This document shows positions 11,922 to 23,521 of a DNA stretch of 64,000 bases, in pieces. The position numbers and the translations under genes were made by a program. Source of the DNA: Saururus chinensis (taxonomy: Eukaryota > Streptophyta > Magnoliopsida > Piperales > Saururaceae); assembly GCA_035235625.1 (NCBI GenBank), contig CP141140.1:20914685-20978684 (forward strand). The letters run 5' to 3'. The notes under the pieces were generated by a model. It had not been told where the DNA came from. It searched no databases and saw only the letters and a list, made by a program, of their open reading frames with translations. How positions within the stretch are numbered: position 1 is the first letter of the stretch; each line of letters begins with the position of its first letter.

Positions 11922-13899
11922 AGTAGGAAAATACCCAGTAGGGGAAATCCCAAATGGTGAACTCAATAAGTTCATAAATCATGCGTCATGCAACTCAACA
12001 TGAGGCAACCAACGTACAACATAATTATGCACATAAGCATATAAGCACGCATAACACACCATCATATCAAACTTACACAAACACCCTTAATCAGGGTCTT
12101 ACAAACTTACTCGTATCATCAAAGGCATACTCATACAACTTACACGTACTTGTACGACCTTACTCGTACAATCGTACACTTATTGTCAAACTTATATTCA
12201 AACTCTTACAGTCGTGCTCAAACTCACACTCTTACAGCCGTACTCATCCTCAATCTTACAGTCGTGCACATACTCATCATCATACGCTTACTCAGAAACA
12301 TACAAACTCAGTCATACAGTCGTATACATACTATCGACCACTGAAGCTCATTACAGCTAATAAGCTCTAGCGTCGAAAAGGAAAAGAATGCCACTGGGGC
12401 ATCACCTTAACCTCCAGGGAGTGACTAGACGCCATGGACTTTTCCAAAGGTAAGGTACACCTATGCTCATGGGGCACAGGATCAAACGGGTAAGAGTAGA
12501 TCCATGATACTACTTACCCAAGCGCGCAAACATACACCCACACATAAGGGGTCATACAATTGCCCACACATAAGGGGTCTTATAGTGCCATAGAATTGCC
12601 CACCATAATAGTACCAGAGAATTGCCCACCATAATGGGTCTTATAGTGCCATTGCCACTCTTGGGCAGAAAACATACAATGCCACTTGGGCAGAAACATA
12701 CAGTGCCACTCTTGGGCGGAAACATACAACGCTCTCAATAGAGCATCAGACGTCTGGGCTTTATATAGCACGCAGACCAAATCGAAAACATACTTCACTC
12801 TCAACAGAGCATCAAATGTCTGGGCTTATACAGCACACAGACCAAATCGAAAACATACTTCGCTCTCAATAGAGCATCAAACGTCCGGTGCTCTATATAG
12901 CACACAGATAAAAATCCCACAGGATAACCACCATGGCAAGACACAAGAAGTGCTCAGCCGATTCATTATCGGCTAGCTCAAACACGGAACTTAATCCGTC
13001 GAACCCTCAGGTCTCAAACTCACAACGCTATTATCAACGTTCTCATAATTCAAGTTTGAATTAAGTATATTATGCGGTACAATTATGCCAAACAACCTCA
13101 GTCCTCGACTGATCAAACTGAAGCTGAGCCCGATCCAAACCGTAGTTCGTCTGGGCAGCAGACTTCACTTACCCGTCCAAGTCACACATAACTCACCGTA
13201 CACAGATCCTTATGCACGCATACATCCTCTGACATCCACCTTACGATCATACATCTTACTTACATCGTCAAACTGAGCTCCTCACAGGCCACAACAGATC
13301 CCTGTTATCATCCTCTTACTTAATACCTCACTTATTATTCTTACTTTTCATTTCATAATATGTACGTTATGCTTGTACAATTATGCAAGCTCTTACTGTC
13401 TAATAAACCCTCAGAAGGCTCCAAGCCTAAGTCTTCTTACTTATCAAACTCCTGACGTATACTCCAAACCAAATTGGCCCATCTCAAATCCTCGCTCCTC
13501 AAACTTACTTTCTCTGTCTTCCGTCATGCGCTTACACATCCAAATCCACATCTAACTTCATACCAAACCCTTACCAATCTTACCGTCCATCGCCCATACC
13601 TCTGCCCGCGCAGTCCACATACGTAACTTACTCGACATCGCTAGCCATCACTAGCATGTCCATCACACACATACGTAGCACACTAACATATTAGCTAGCC
13701 ATCACTAGCGCATACATCATACACATACATAAAACATGCTTACAACTCACATACATACATACAGGTATCTCAATGTAGCATAATTCACTATCTTACATCA
13801 TGCATACATGTCATGATTTAATATCCAAAACATTGAATCATGCAAGCCTAGCATGCTGCTACTCATTCAAAGCATGTTGTTATGAATTTATGAGTTCAA

Positions 13900-16030
13900 A
13901 GCTCCCCTACCTCGTAATCATGACGTTTGATGGCGAGCACACGACAGTGGCGGCGTCGGTGGAGGAGCCGGTGGTCAACATCATTGCCCAGCTGAGAGAG
14001 CTGTTGTCCCGAGGTTTAGGAAGTGCCAGAACTACACACGGCCAAAAGGGATGTCAAAATAAACGCGGCAAAATCCGCGATCCACGGCGGCACACTAGGG
14101 GCAGCCAGGACAAAGATCATGCCAATGAGTGGCAGGTGAGACCAAAATCCAAGGGTGTACTAATTAAAGGTTGACCGACAGCTGAGAAATACTCAGCCGG
14201 CCACCTGACGTCAAAATCGGCCGTGGACAGCACCCAACGGCATCGATTTTACGTTTACAAGGGCCCGCATATGGGCGGAGGGCATGGGGCGAACTCTAGG
14301 AAGGAGTAGAAGTGAAGGAGGGCTCCGATGTCAAGTCCAGATGATGGCAGAGCCATCAGACGGTCGGGCGGCACCAAAGCGGCACCAATACCCTAACCCC
14401 CACACATGGCTACTTGCACACGCGCCCAAAGGGAGGAGAGAGAGGGCTAGACGGTGTCGGCCCAAAACTCGGAAGGGCGGTAGGGCCATGCCCAAGGGTA
14501 GTGACCGACAAAGATGGCCTTTGCCATTGTCGTGCCGAGGTAGGCCGACTAGAGGCCATATGGTGTCCGGTGGAGGTAGGACGGTAGGAGGGCAAAACAT
14601 GGCGCTCTTTATAGCGCGGTCAAACACATATCATCGGCAGAGGGGGAACCTACCTCATGTCGAAGAAGAGGGGCGGTGCCGCACTAAGGCGGCCAACCAT
14701 CTCTAGGCTGAGACCCACCCAACTACAAGCGTCCAGAGGAGACGCTACAGTGGCCCAAAACGGGTGGAAAACCCTGGGCACAAAGGAGCAAGGGTTACTG
14801 GCGACTCTGGCCGACTCCATCGTGGCCCTAGCGGCCAGGAGGAGCTATCTCCCACCAGAGGTGATGGCCAAAGTCAACGGCGACAGGCCAGACAAATAAC
14901 ACAGTGAGGGACAGAGACCCTATTTTTCCAAGTGAGAGCACTCGAGTACGGGATGCAGATCTGGTTCCGACAAAGCAGAGGGAACGGTCGCTCAATAGGG
15001 CCCGGAGGGGTGGCCCACTAGCACACTGGGCCGAGGCGGAGCCAGACAAAGGTCCACACGGCCATGTCCGACGTCCAGCTGGCAATGGCAGTCGCAATGT
15101 CCAAAACGGACGTAACCCAAAAATAGGGGCTAGGGAGGGCCGAGGCAGAATAGTGCTAAGGTAAGCGAACTTGAGTTGGGACGGCATCGGGGAGGTGGCT
15201 TGGCCGTCACCTGGCCATCATCAGGCCGAGATCGGCCAACGGCCTGCCCGCGGCGCCCCTCAGGCTCAGCCATAACGAAGGGGGGCTTTGGGTGGTTCTG
15301 GCGAAAATCAGGGCCGGAATGCACTAGTGAAACAGGGCAGCGAAAGGGAAATGAGTGGGGTGGTGGAGCAGAGGCCCACTGGGGCCGGAAGACGTGCCCA
15401 TCGCCGTCGCCGGACCAAGGCGGAGCTAGACGGAGGTTCGGTTGGCGGTGGCTCACCACCAGCGGCTACTGTTGAACAAAAATAGTGCGCGCGGTGAAAA
15501 TAGGGCAGAGGGCGATCTGAGGATGGGGCAGCGGAACGGAGGCCCACCGGGCCGGGAAGGGTGGCCTCCCTCCGTCGCTGACCCAGGGCGGAGCCGTGGC
15601 CGGCTGGGCGGCCCACGGCGGCGGCTCAAATCGGATCACAGTGAGAGAGGGAGAGAGACTGCTTACCGGGGAAAACCAAGGGGAGGAGCCGGCGGGACTG
15701 GCTAGGGCGGCGGCCCTGTCGTCGCCGGCCTGAGACTGGCCAGACGGAAGTCGGGCGAAGCCCACTGGCCATCGCCGGTGCCGTCACAGCACAAGACAGA
15801 GAAACAGGTGGGATCGGGGAAAACAGGGGAGAGGCGTGGCGGAGCGGTGGAGCGGCCGTGCGGCCGGGACGGCGGCCCCCTGCCGTCTCACGGCCAGGGC
15901 AGAGCCTATGGCGGCGGCCTTATGGCCCACCGGCGGCTGGCGGCTGCTGGGACAGAGAGACGCTGGAGAAGGGGGGGGAGAAAATACTGTTCCCACATCC
16001 ATAACCATCTGGATGGGGCTCGGCCGAGCC
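13900..16030. other. GC-rich body of LTR copy A4, no gene recognised
   Basis: About 2 kb with high GC and recurring GGCCGG, GGCGGC and CGGCCA words. Similar GC-rich blocks sit at the equivalent place in A3 (about 35480-36290) and A2 (about 36850-37660). Many overlapping reading frames of 60-170 codons occur on both strands. Their compositions (Arg/Gly/Pro/Ala) mirror each other across strands, as expected of random high-GC sequence. In LTR sense orientation this is the upstream (promoter-side) part. Confidence 0.6.
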
Positions 16031-16346
16031 CGAGCCCGTTTTCCTCCTATTTTTTTTCTTTTTTCCAATCGTATCCCCATCACGCGTTAACTCATTGTTT
16101 ATGCATTATAAGTCCAACACTCGCACCGAAAATACGCCCAACACTCACGCCAAAAGTGCACCTAACACTCGCACCGAAAGTGCGCAGCGAGGCCCGCGGC
16201 CCACGACTAAGCCCTACGGGTAAAAATACATCAGAAAAATATAGAAATACAAATACGTTGAAACGTCACATTTTCTTGCCAAAAATAACCAAAAAATAGC
16301 AGAAAAATCACAAAAAATAGTAAAAAAATAAGGACCTTACAATTAT

Positions 16347-17003
16347 AACTAACAAAATATCCCTAAAATTTCTTCTAGAACAAAGAAGTACCACCTTGGC
16401 TCAACAAAAATGGTTAGTCAAATTAATTGGGGTATGATTATGTAGTAGAATACAAGAAAGGACCCAAGAACAAAGTGGCTGATGCAATGTTATGCAGAGA
16501 ATAAAAGGGAGAAAATCAAGGAGAGAATAATATGTCATATCTATACCACTTCCCCTTTGGTTAGAACCTATTAAAAAGGAAAATAATGAGGATGTTCATT
16601 TACAACGTCTTCACGGTCAAGCAAGCAATGACGCACTACGAGCACTGATTGAAGAATTCACCTTCCTTGCGAATTTGTATTAATTTCTTATATACTTGAT
16701 CAATTCCATGGAAGTACATATGAAGGTTTTCAAAAAACCCTTTACTAACTTGGCAAGTTTTCCATTGGATTGGCATGAAAGGGGATGTAAAAAAAATTAT
16801 TAAATAGTGTGACACATGTTAGCATCACAAACATGAGACTGTTTCCCCTACAGGCTTTATGCAGCCCTTACCCAATCCTAACTAAATTTCGGAAGATATA
16901 TCTATAAATTTAATTGATGGATTGCCTAATTCCAAAGGCAAAACTGTTATCTTTATTGTAATTGATAGGCTGAAAAACATGCACAATTTGTCCCACTGAC
17001 ATA
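16347..17003 (+). pseudogene. Gypsy RNase H end and integrase N-terminal half (broken)
   Basis: Directly after copy A4 the reading continues with the end of RNase H (about 16430-16500: YDYVVEYKKGPKNKVADA). Next come the integrase zinc-finger remnant (about 16800-16840, CDTC preserved) and the start of the catalytic core (INLIDGLPNSKGK and VIDRL). The first catalytic acidic position of the core reads N instead of D. Stops are present. The segment is cut by the second hAT copy. Confidence 0.75.
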
Positions 17004-17011
17004 TCTATACA

Positions 17012-17680
17012 TAGGGCTGGTCCTTGGCCAAATAGTTGGCGGACAAGGCTTGTCCATGTCTATGTCAACTAACAATTTGTCCATCAGCATTTTGTCTATG
17101 GACAAAGCTTCTTTTTTGGCGGACACAGCCATTATCCATAGACATAGCCTCTTAGGCAATTGGATGTGGGTTGAAGTGGTTGGAGAGAATGAGAGCGATT
17201 TTAACGACTTCAACTAAGTGGGCAACTAGGGTGAGGATCTCTAGATTAAGTAATTTAGCATATAATAATAATTTTAAACTTATATTTATCGTCTTCTTTA
17301 TTTGTAGTATTACTATTAGACAAATTAGTTCATTTTGAAAAGCCAAATAGCGTTATTAATGTGGGACAAAAGAAATATTTAATAACTAGCTTTAAAGAAG
17401 AACTCAAATATAACATTAACATGATTGTATTTAATTGTTAAAAATTTAAGTATAAGAAAATAATGTTTAAGAATATTTATAGGGGAAATTAAAATTGTTC
17501 TTCATATAAGAATGTACAAAGTATTTAAAAGTTAGCCGGACCTCGGACAAACAGCCGGACAAGGTCTTTGTTTATGGCCATGTCCAAAAATTGGCTAACA
17601 AAAGAATGCGGCCAAACACGGCTACGGACACCTCAGACATAGCCCAGATGTCAGACGATGGACATCCACGACCAGCCCTA
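17012..17680. mobile_element. Non-autonomous hAT element, copy 2 (669 bp)
   Basis: The termini are TAGGGCTGGTCC and GACCAGCCCTA, a perfect 11-bp inverted repeat. The 8-bp duplication TCTATACA / TCCATACA (17004-17011 and 17681-17688) has one mismatch. The interior is collinear with the copy at 9396-10074, so both moved within the same host retroelement. The cleaner inverted repeats here but imperfect duplication suggest the two copies inserted independently. Confidence 0.9.
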
Positions 17681-17688
17681 TCCATACA

Positions 17689-18600
17689 CAGCACAAGGAG
17701 TTGCTAGAGCATTATTCTATAATATTTTCAAGTTGCATAGTATGCCTAAGTCGATTGTATGTGATAGAGGTCCTATCTTTACAATTTTTTTTGAAAGAGT
17801 TATTCCATTTGGATGGTACAAATTGCAATTATAGCTTTGCATATCGTCTCTCAATCTAATGGGCAAATATATGTAGTCAACAGAACTATAAGATGTACCT
17901 TGATTTCTTTATTGGGTCTAAGCCAAGTTGATAAAATTTTTATCGTGGGCAAAATTTTGTTACAACACTAGCTGGCACAAAACCATATAGACGACACCCT
18001 TTGAAGTAGTCTATGGCCAGCCTCCTCCCACTTTCCATACCTATGTTGTGGGAACTTCCAAAGTGGCATCTAGAGAATGACTTGAAGGAAAGGGATCAAG
18101 TGATTAAAATTTTGAGGTCTTGTATACAAAAGGCACAACACAGAATGAAACAGATTTTATGATAAACATCACAAGGAGGTCGAACTCAAGGTGGGTGATT
18201 GGGTCTATCTTAAACTTTGTCAAAATTTAGTTTCATAGACTAAATCAGCTAAATTATTTCCTAAGTATTATGGGCCTTTGCAAGTAGTAAATTGGGTTGG
18301 ACTTGTCGCTTACAAGTTAGAACTTCCATCTGGCTCACGTATGCATCTAGTGTTCCATCTCTCACTTCTCAAGAAAAACTTGGACAATGTGAATGAGTGC
18401 AGCAAGGAATTGCCTCCAATTCTTGAAGACAACTCTAAATACATATTTGAACCACAAGTGACTTTGGAGTATTGAACAAAGAAAAGTAAAAGGGAAATTC
18501 TTATTCGCTAGAAGAACTCTAGTATTCCTACAGATGCAACTTGGGAGAAAGTCAATTATTTGTAGGCATAATTTCCTAAATTCATTGTTGAGGACAAGGA
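17689..18600 (+). pseudogene. Gypsy integrase C-terminal half with chromodomain-like tail (broken)
   Basis: Following the hAT copy, the integrase core continues (about 17720-17800, SIVCDRGPIF). Next come the region before the C-terminal domain (TTPFEVVYGQPPP near 18000) and the conserved block at 18278-18475 (VGLVAYKLELPSGSRMH then VFHLSLLKK). After a stop codon at about 18475 the frame resumes with a short chromodomain-like tail (EILIR, then ATWEKVNYL and FPKFIVEDKDP). This tail places the element among chromovirus-type Ty3/gypsy elements. Multiple stops make it non-functional. Confidence 0.8.
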
Positions 18601-18608
18601 CCCTGTTA

Positions 18609-18621
18609 AGAAGGGGGGGGA
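18609..18621 (+). other. Polypurine tract of the gypsy element
   Basis: AGAAGGGGGGGGA lies immediately after the last recognisable codons of the chromodomain-like tail. This is where plus-strand priming and the 3' LTR are expected. The 3' LTR should therefore begin at about 18622, but its right end cannot be fixed because the 5' LTR is not in the window. A TATA-like TATAAAAAATGG at about 18968 may belong to it. Confidence 0.7.
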
Positions 18622-20275
18622 TACTTATTTTAGTTACTGTATATATGGTTGTGTGACTTATTGTGGGTGTGATATGTGTGGCATGATTATGTAAATATCA
18701 TGTGTAACAAATAAGGCAAAATTGTGAAGATAAATAAAACAGAGATATGAAAGCACATATGCAAGTAGTTAGAGTAGTAGAGGAAGTTATGTAATTGCTA
18801 GGAATCGGACAATCTCTGTTGAAAGTCCAAAACTCTTAATGGACAAATATAAGATGTTTTTAGTGCAAACTTGGTGTTATTTACCATTTACTTCATCTTA
18901 ATTCTATTGATTAATCCTCTGAATCTACCATCTAGCCAAGATAGGGAAATCTAAGAAGAACGTTAGTATAAAAAATGGTGGGAATGGCCTTATTTTCCTC
19001 TTGTTCTAATTTGTTCTAAGTATCTATGTTTGCACTCTAATGGCTCCCTCTTCACCGTCGAAGTGGGAGACCTTCAACAAAAGGAGACAACAATATGAGC
19101 CGGCCCTATTGCCACTGCTTTACCTTGCCCTATGTCATTCTTTGGGCAACCAATGGCCACGCTTAGCCCTAGCTAGTAGTCATATTTAATTTTTATATTT
19201 TATTTGTCACAATTAATGAGTTCCTAACATGGTCTACATTTGTTTCTCTATCCCATATTAGTAGTTCCATTTAAAAAAATGATAATTTTATTAATTGGTT
19301 AAACCGGCGTCTAAGATAAGAGAAGGAAGTTGATATTCTAACTCCACTTTTTCTACGCTAAATGACTATTCCAACCTTGATTAGATAGAGGAGATGAGTT
19401 CTACTTGACAACATAAAGATTTACTTTTTTTAGTGCAATCAGTGAGAGGTTGAAGTAGACTTTTGATGTAGGAAAAGTGAAAATGTCATTTTGTATAAGG
19501 GAATGAAAAATAAATTTATTTAACTACTTAAATTGAATAAATAGAGCTTCAATTTTATTTATATTTTGCCAAATAGATAGAGGGACTACTTTTTTTAGAA
19601 GAATTAGTTAGAGTTGCAGTCAGCTCTTGGCAAATGGGCCGTTATACCATGATCTAACGGCCCATTTCCCAAAGTTGCAACTCCGGTAAAGTTTTTTTTT
19701 GCTACAAATACCATTACTTGCTGAAGTGAGAAGACCATGGATGTCATTCGTGAGCTTGCCAAGTTTTTTCAAATCACCTTCAATCATAAGAAGGTTACTT
19801 TGTTTTTGAGCAATGATATACCTCGGTCCAAAATTCACATTATATGCCCCCGACGATTGATGTTTAGGATCCAAAATGTCAAAAGATGGATGAGATGCAT
19901 TCAGTGGGTTATGCGGTTAGATCTAGCATTTTCTTGTTTTTGGCATATCTTAGCGAGGTGTTTATGGAATTATAACACCCCTAAGTGATTCGCCTTTAAC
20001 TTGGCCTGCCTTAATGTAAGAAAGAATAATGGCTAAGTCACTGAATACGTACAAAATACTAATCCATGCTTGAGCATGGAGATTACTAGCTACGATCAGG
20101 AATTTTCAGGATCCTTAAAATATACCATACAAATAATACCTAAGTGGACCACAAAATCATTGGGCGGTCCCTACATGCGTAGGATTTGTTCCTTTCATAA
20201 CTCCTACGACTTTTAGGTAAAGCGTTAGCCGTTAGGTGACTTTAGGGCTAAAATTGTTATTAAAAAGCTATGGAG
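18622..20275. other. Probable gypsy 3' LTR, then intergenic sequence
   Basis: The first 400-600 bases are probably the decayed 3' LTR of the gypsy element. The rest is AT-rich. Short open stretches at 19620-19874 (minus) and 19737-19988 (plus) have no recognisable domain, and the overlapping strands suggest chance frames. No RNA gene was recognised. Confidence 0.4.
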
Positions 20276-20282
20276 CCAAATT

Positions 20283-20806
20283 GGACTTTCTTTCAGAAAA
20301 ACAATGTCATATGTATCTATTTGCACCCTATTAATTTATTTAATATCTTATTTTTTTATTTTTTATTTTAATTTTTTATATATATCCTATATTATATATT
20401 TTTTACTTAGTCTTTACCCTTTTTTTTTTACGGCACCGTCAGGTCATTGCTAGCATCGGCAATGTTCTGGCGACCTCCTCCGACCGTAACTAAGAATTTT
20501 AGTTGTTACTAGTTACTGGCTGCAGCCAGATCTTAGGTTTGCGAGTTTCTAAACGCAGCTAAAATAGGAGAGGGTGAGAAAGGGGAAGAGAAGGGTGTCT
20601 AAAATTACCAATGCTAGAGTCGCATGCCAGAGTTATAGCCATAGTTAGAGTTAAAGTACAATGTATAGGGTTTGTTAAGGTGGGGTAAAAAGAAAAAGAA
20701 ATAATGATATATATAAGATTTTTAAAAATAATTTTTTTTTAAAAAATAAGGTATTAAAGGGATAAATGGAGTGCATATAGACGAGTTCAAGAGCAAAAGG
20801 ACTTCC
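20283..20806. mobile_element. Possible MITE with long degenerate inverted ends
   Basis: The left arm (GGACTTTC...TGTATCTATTTGCACCC...AATATCTTATTTT) is loosely complementary to the right arm (AAATAAGGTATTAAAGGG...GGAGTGCATATAG...AAGGACTTCC). Long T and A tracts flank a central non-repeated part. The pattern resembles plant MITEs with long terminal inverted repeats. The arms are diverged and no clear target duplication was found. Confidence 0.35.
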
Positions 20807-20976
20807 ACCTTGCGGTTTGCAACGTACTTACATCTTTCTTAAATTATCTCTTAAATTATCGTATCTTTGACTCTCCTCCGCCCCTACTATTTCTCCTTCC
20901 CTTTTTTTATTCTGTGATGTCACTCTTTCCTCTTATTCTTTATTTTCTGCATATTTCTCATTTTCTCCCTTACATT

Positions 20977-21136
20977 GGATCATTCTTATTGCACTTGCCA
21001 ACAACTTTTATGAAGTAAAAAATGTTGGCTTCGTCTGTGCATGTTTCTCTCTCTCTTTTTTTTTCCAATGGTAACTGGATCATGTTTATTGCACTTGCCA
21101 ACAACTTTTATGAAGTAAAAAATGTTGTCTTCGTCT
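20977..21136 (+). repeat. Direct duplication with 100-bp spacing
   Basis: A roughly 60-base block (GGATCATtcTTATTGCACTTGC...TGAAGTAAAAAATGTTG...CTTCGTCT) occurs at 20977-21036 and again at 21077-21136 with three or four differences. The intervening 40 bases differ. It reads as a small local duplication. Confidence 0.85.
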
Positions 21137-23450
21137 CAATCTAAAAGATATCTTTCATTATTCATATATTTAAGCCAAAAATAAAAAGAAAATAATAAGA
21201 GAAATGGCTTAAGCTTAGGGGGGCAAGCAATCTACCTCTTGCCTAAGTTATGAACACCATCGGATTAAAATTACTGGGCCACACAAACAGAACTCAAATA
21301 ACAATACCTAAAAGAGTTGTAAGTTGTAAGTTTGATTGTAATTGTACATTGACAATAGGAAAAATGAACATGAGTACATGTGTCGGGTATATCACAAGCT
21401 GTTAGAGATTTGACAGTGGACGGTGCATACTAATACAAAGGTTGGTCTTACATAATGAGAGGACTGTTTGGATGAGCCTCGACTCATGTGCATTAGCGTG
21501 AGCTTAGGTATTAATGATCGTTAAATTTTAAACCATTGATAGACATTACTAAGGAGGTAGATTAGTTTTTTACCTCCTCTGTCGTCAACCTAGGTTCTTA
21601 CAACCTTTTTCCAGTAACCAGATTATTTTGTAAAATTATGTAATAAAGTCGTTTTTCTTAAAATATGAGTCTAAGAATAAAAAGTCACACAAAGGTAAGG
21701 TGGCTTATCCCTTATTCCTTGTACGAGATAATGCAGGATTAATAATAAAATGATAAGAAATATTTTTCATGTTCACTTTAATAATGAGTCAGTTGATGTT
21801 ACCACCAATATCACTTTTGACAATTTCACATATAAAGGGTTGTATAGCTCCTTACGCTACACTCATTTTTAAAAATTGAAACATTAAAAACGCTTCCCAA
21901 ATGATAAGGTTGGCGTGAGTATTGTGACCGTTCACTAACCCATTTACAGGAGAGGTTAATGCGCCAAATTATCAATTACAGGTTTATGCTAGTAGGTAAA
22001 CAAAAGCATGGGATTGGTACACGCTTGTCAAAAACAAGGCCGCAAAAATCGAGGGTGGGTAAGTCCATTCTCGGCACATAAAAGTGAGAGGTGGGGGAAC
22101 GACGAGACGTCAGTTATGACGGCGTTAAGACGGACAAAGTTGGCAGTTGAACAGCGTGAAGACGACGAGTTTAATCGGGTTAAACAGCGACTAATATTGG
22201 GAAGATGCACAAATCCACGGCCGACTTGAGGGGCCACGTCACCTCCCGCATGGTTCGCGAAGGTGCGGTGGACCCACATCCCCCGCCCCTATTCAAATCA
22301 CCGCATCGACGTGGTTTTGTCGGTAAGAAACCCCGCGTACTCAGGGATGCCACTAGGGTTGGGTTATTTTATAAACCCGACCCGGCCGATTTTAATAGGT
22401 TGAATAAATTGGGTTAAGAGTTTAAATATTGACCCCATTCTTTTAGGTATAGTTGGATATAGGTTTTGCCTGACCCAACCTAACTCAACCTTACTCGGTA
22501 TCCATTTTTAATATTCACTTGACTGCCCCGTCCTAATGTTACTCCTGTTTTGAACTTCCACTTCACCGTCTCCACCGCCTTGCCCAAAATTTTCCCCTAA
22601 TTCAACAATCCCATTTATGTAAAGTATTATATTAAAGAGAAAATACATTTTTTTCTTACAAAATAGCTCCTAAATTACCCCTAAACTTTTTGTACATATT
22701 AAGGGCCAACAAATGCAAAAGAATCTTTAGCAAAAAATAAAATAACTTCATTATCTCATGGTGCTTATTTTTTATTATAACAAAAAAGTCTATTTCTTAT
22801 GTCCATTTTATTTTATTCAAATAAAAAGATATTAAATTGCCATCAGAGGGCCAATCATGGCAATATAGTTTATGGTATCCTAAATATGACAAGATATTAA
22901 ATACACTAATAATATTATTGTGTGATTTTTCTTCTTCTTTTGTGCACTAACATATGTGCCAAGATTGATAAAATGAGAGTAACTCACAGTGATGGAAGCA
23001 CGTTTAATATTCATTATTGGCAACGAGCCCAATGTAGAGAATGCATATAAGCTCTTTATTTAAAAAATTAATATACTAAATATATGTTAGTGTCAAGAGT
23101 ATTAATATTAATATATATGTCATCAATTTCAAATATTAATAACTTTTATACATTTTTTAGGCTAGTCTCACTATTCGTATATAACATTAAAAATATTTTC
23201 CCATCTAATAATGAGCCTAACATAAAAAATATTAATATTTTAAATGATAATATATAGAGAGCTAATACGCATTTATTACCGTCTATCTCGTAGATGAAGG
23301 GCCTCATTGACCGAATAGAGAGCACAAAAAACGGCTTTCCTCCGTAAGCACGGGAGCACTCAATAATTTTTCCTCAAACGTATACGTAAACGGAAAAACC
23401 TCCTGCCCGCTTTCCCATTGCCTCCATCCTTCCGTTAATTTTAACGGTCA
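21137..23450. other. Intergenic sequence upstream of the MCU gene
   Basis: AT-rich sequence with no supported gene. A patch at 22000-22330 is less AT-rich and open on both strands but shows no domain. At about 22345-22500 there are repeated GGGTT / AACCC words (GGGTTGGG, CCCAACCTAACTCAACC). They resemble the 26640-27085 block and probably come from the same DNA-transposon family. Confidence 0.4.
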
Positions 23451-23521
23451 AACGTTAACGTCGCCACTCTCTTCCATATGCTCTCTCCCTTTGCCTGTTA
23501 GACCCATTCGGAGTGGCGCAA

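Larger units (their letters stand above)
11447..16341 (-). mobile_element. Giant solo LTR, family A copy A4 (4895 bp)
   Basis: The unit begins TGTAACGCCCGAG and ends AGGACCTTACA on the + strand. A perfect 5-bp duplication ATTAT flanks it (11442-11446 and 16342-16346). Removing it rejoins the RNase H reading frame of the host gypsy element, which proves the edges. Sense orientation is minus, judged from the hairpin, the GTAAGT tract and the match of its ends to the LTRs at 58325-61107. The + strand right half (about 13900-16030) is very GC-rich and gives many long chance ORFs on both strands. None shows a known domain. No primer site, polypurine tract or second LTR is found inside. Confidence 0.9.

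Noticed and set aside
11981-12370. 129-codon Ser/Thr/His/Tyr-rich frame, and similar ones at 32348-32662
   Set aside because: They arise from the degenerate CTTACA / TCGTAC repeats of the family-A LTR read through; the text is repeat-derived.
13900-16300. Many 80-170 codon open frames on both strands in the GC-rich part of copy A4
   Set aside because: Frames overlap on opposite strands with mirror composition, have no domain, and similar but non-matching frames appear in A2 and A3. Stop codons are simply rare in this GC-rich DNA.
22008-22279. Overlapping 70-80 codon frames upstream of the MCU gene
   Set aside because: Open on both strands, no motif, no splice context; probably chance in a less AT-rich patch.
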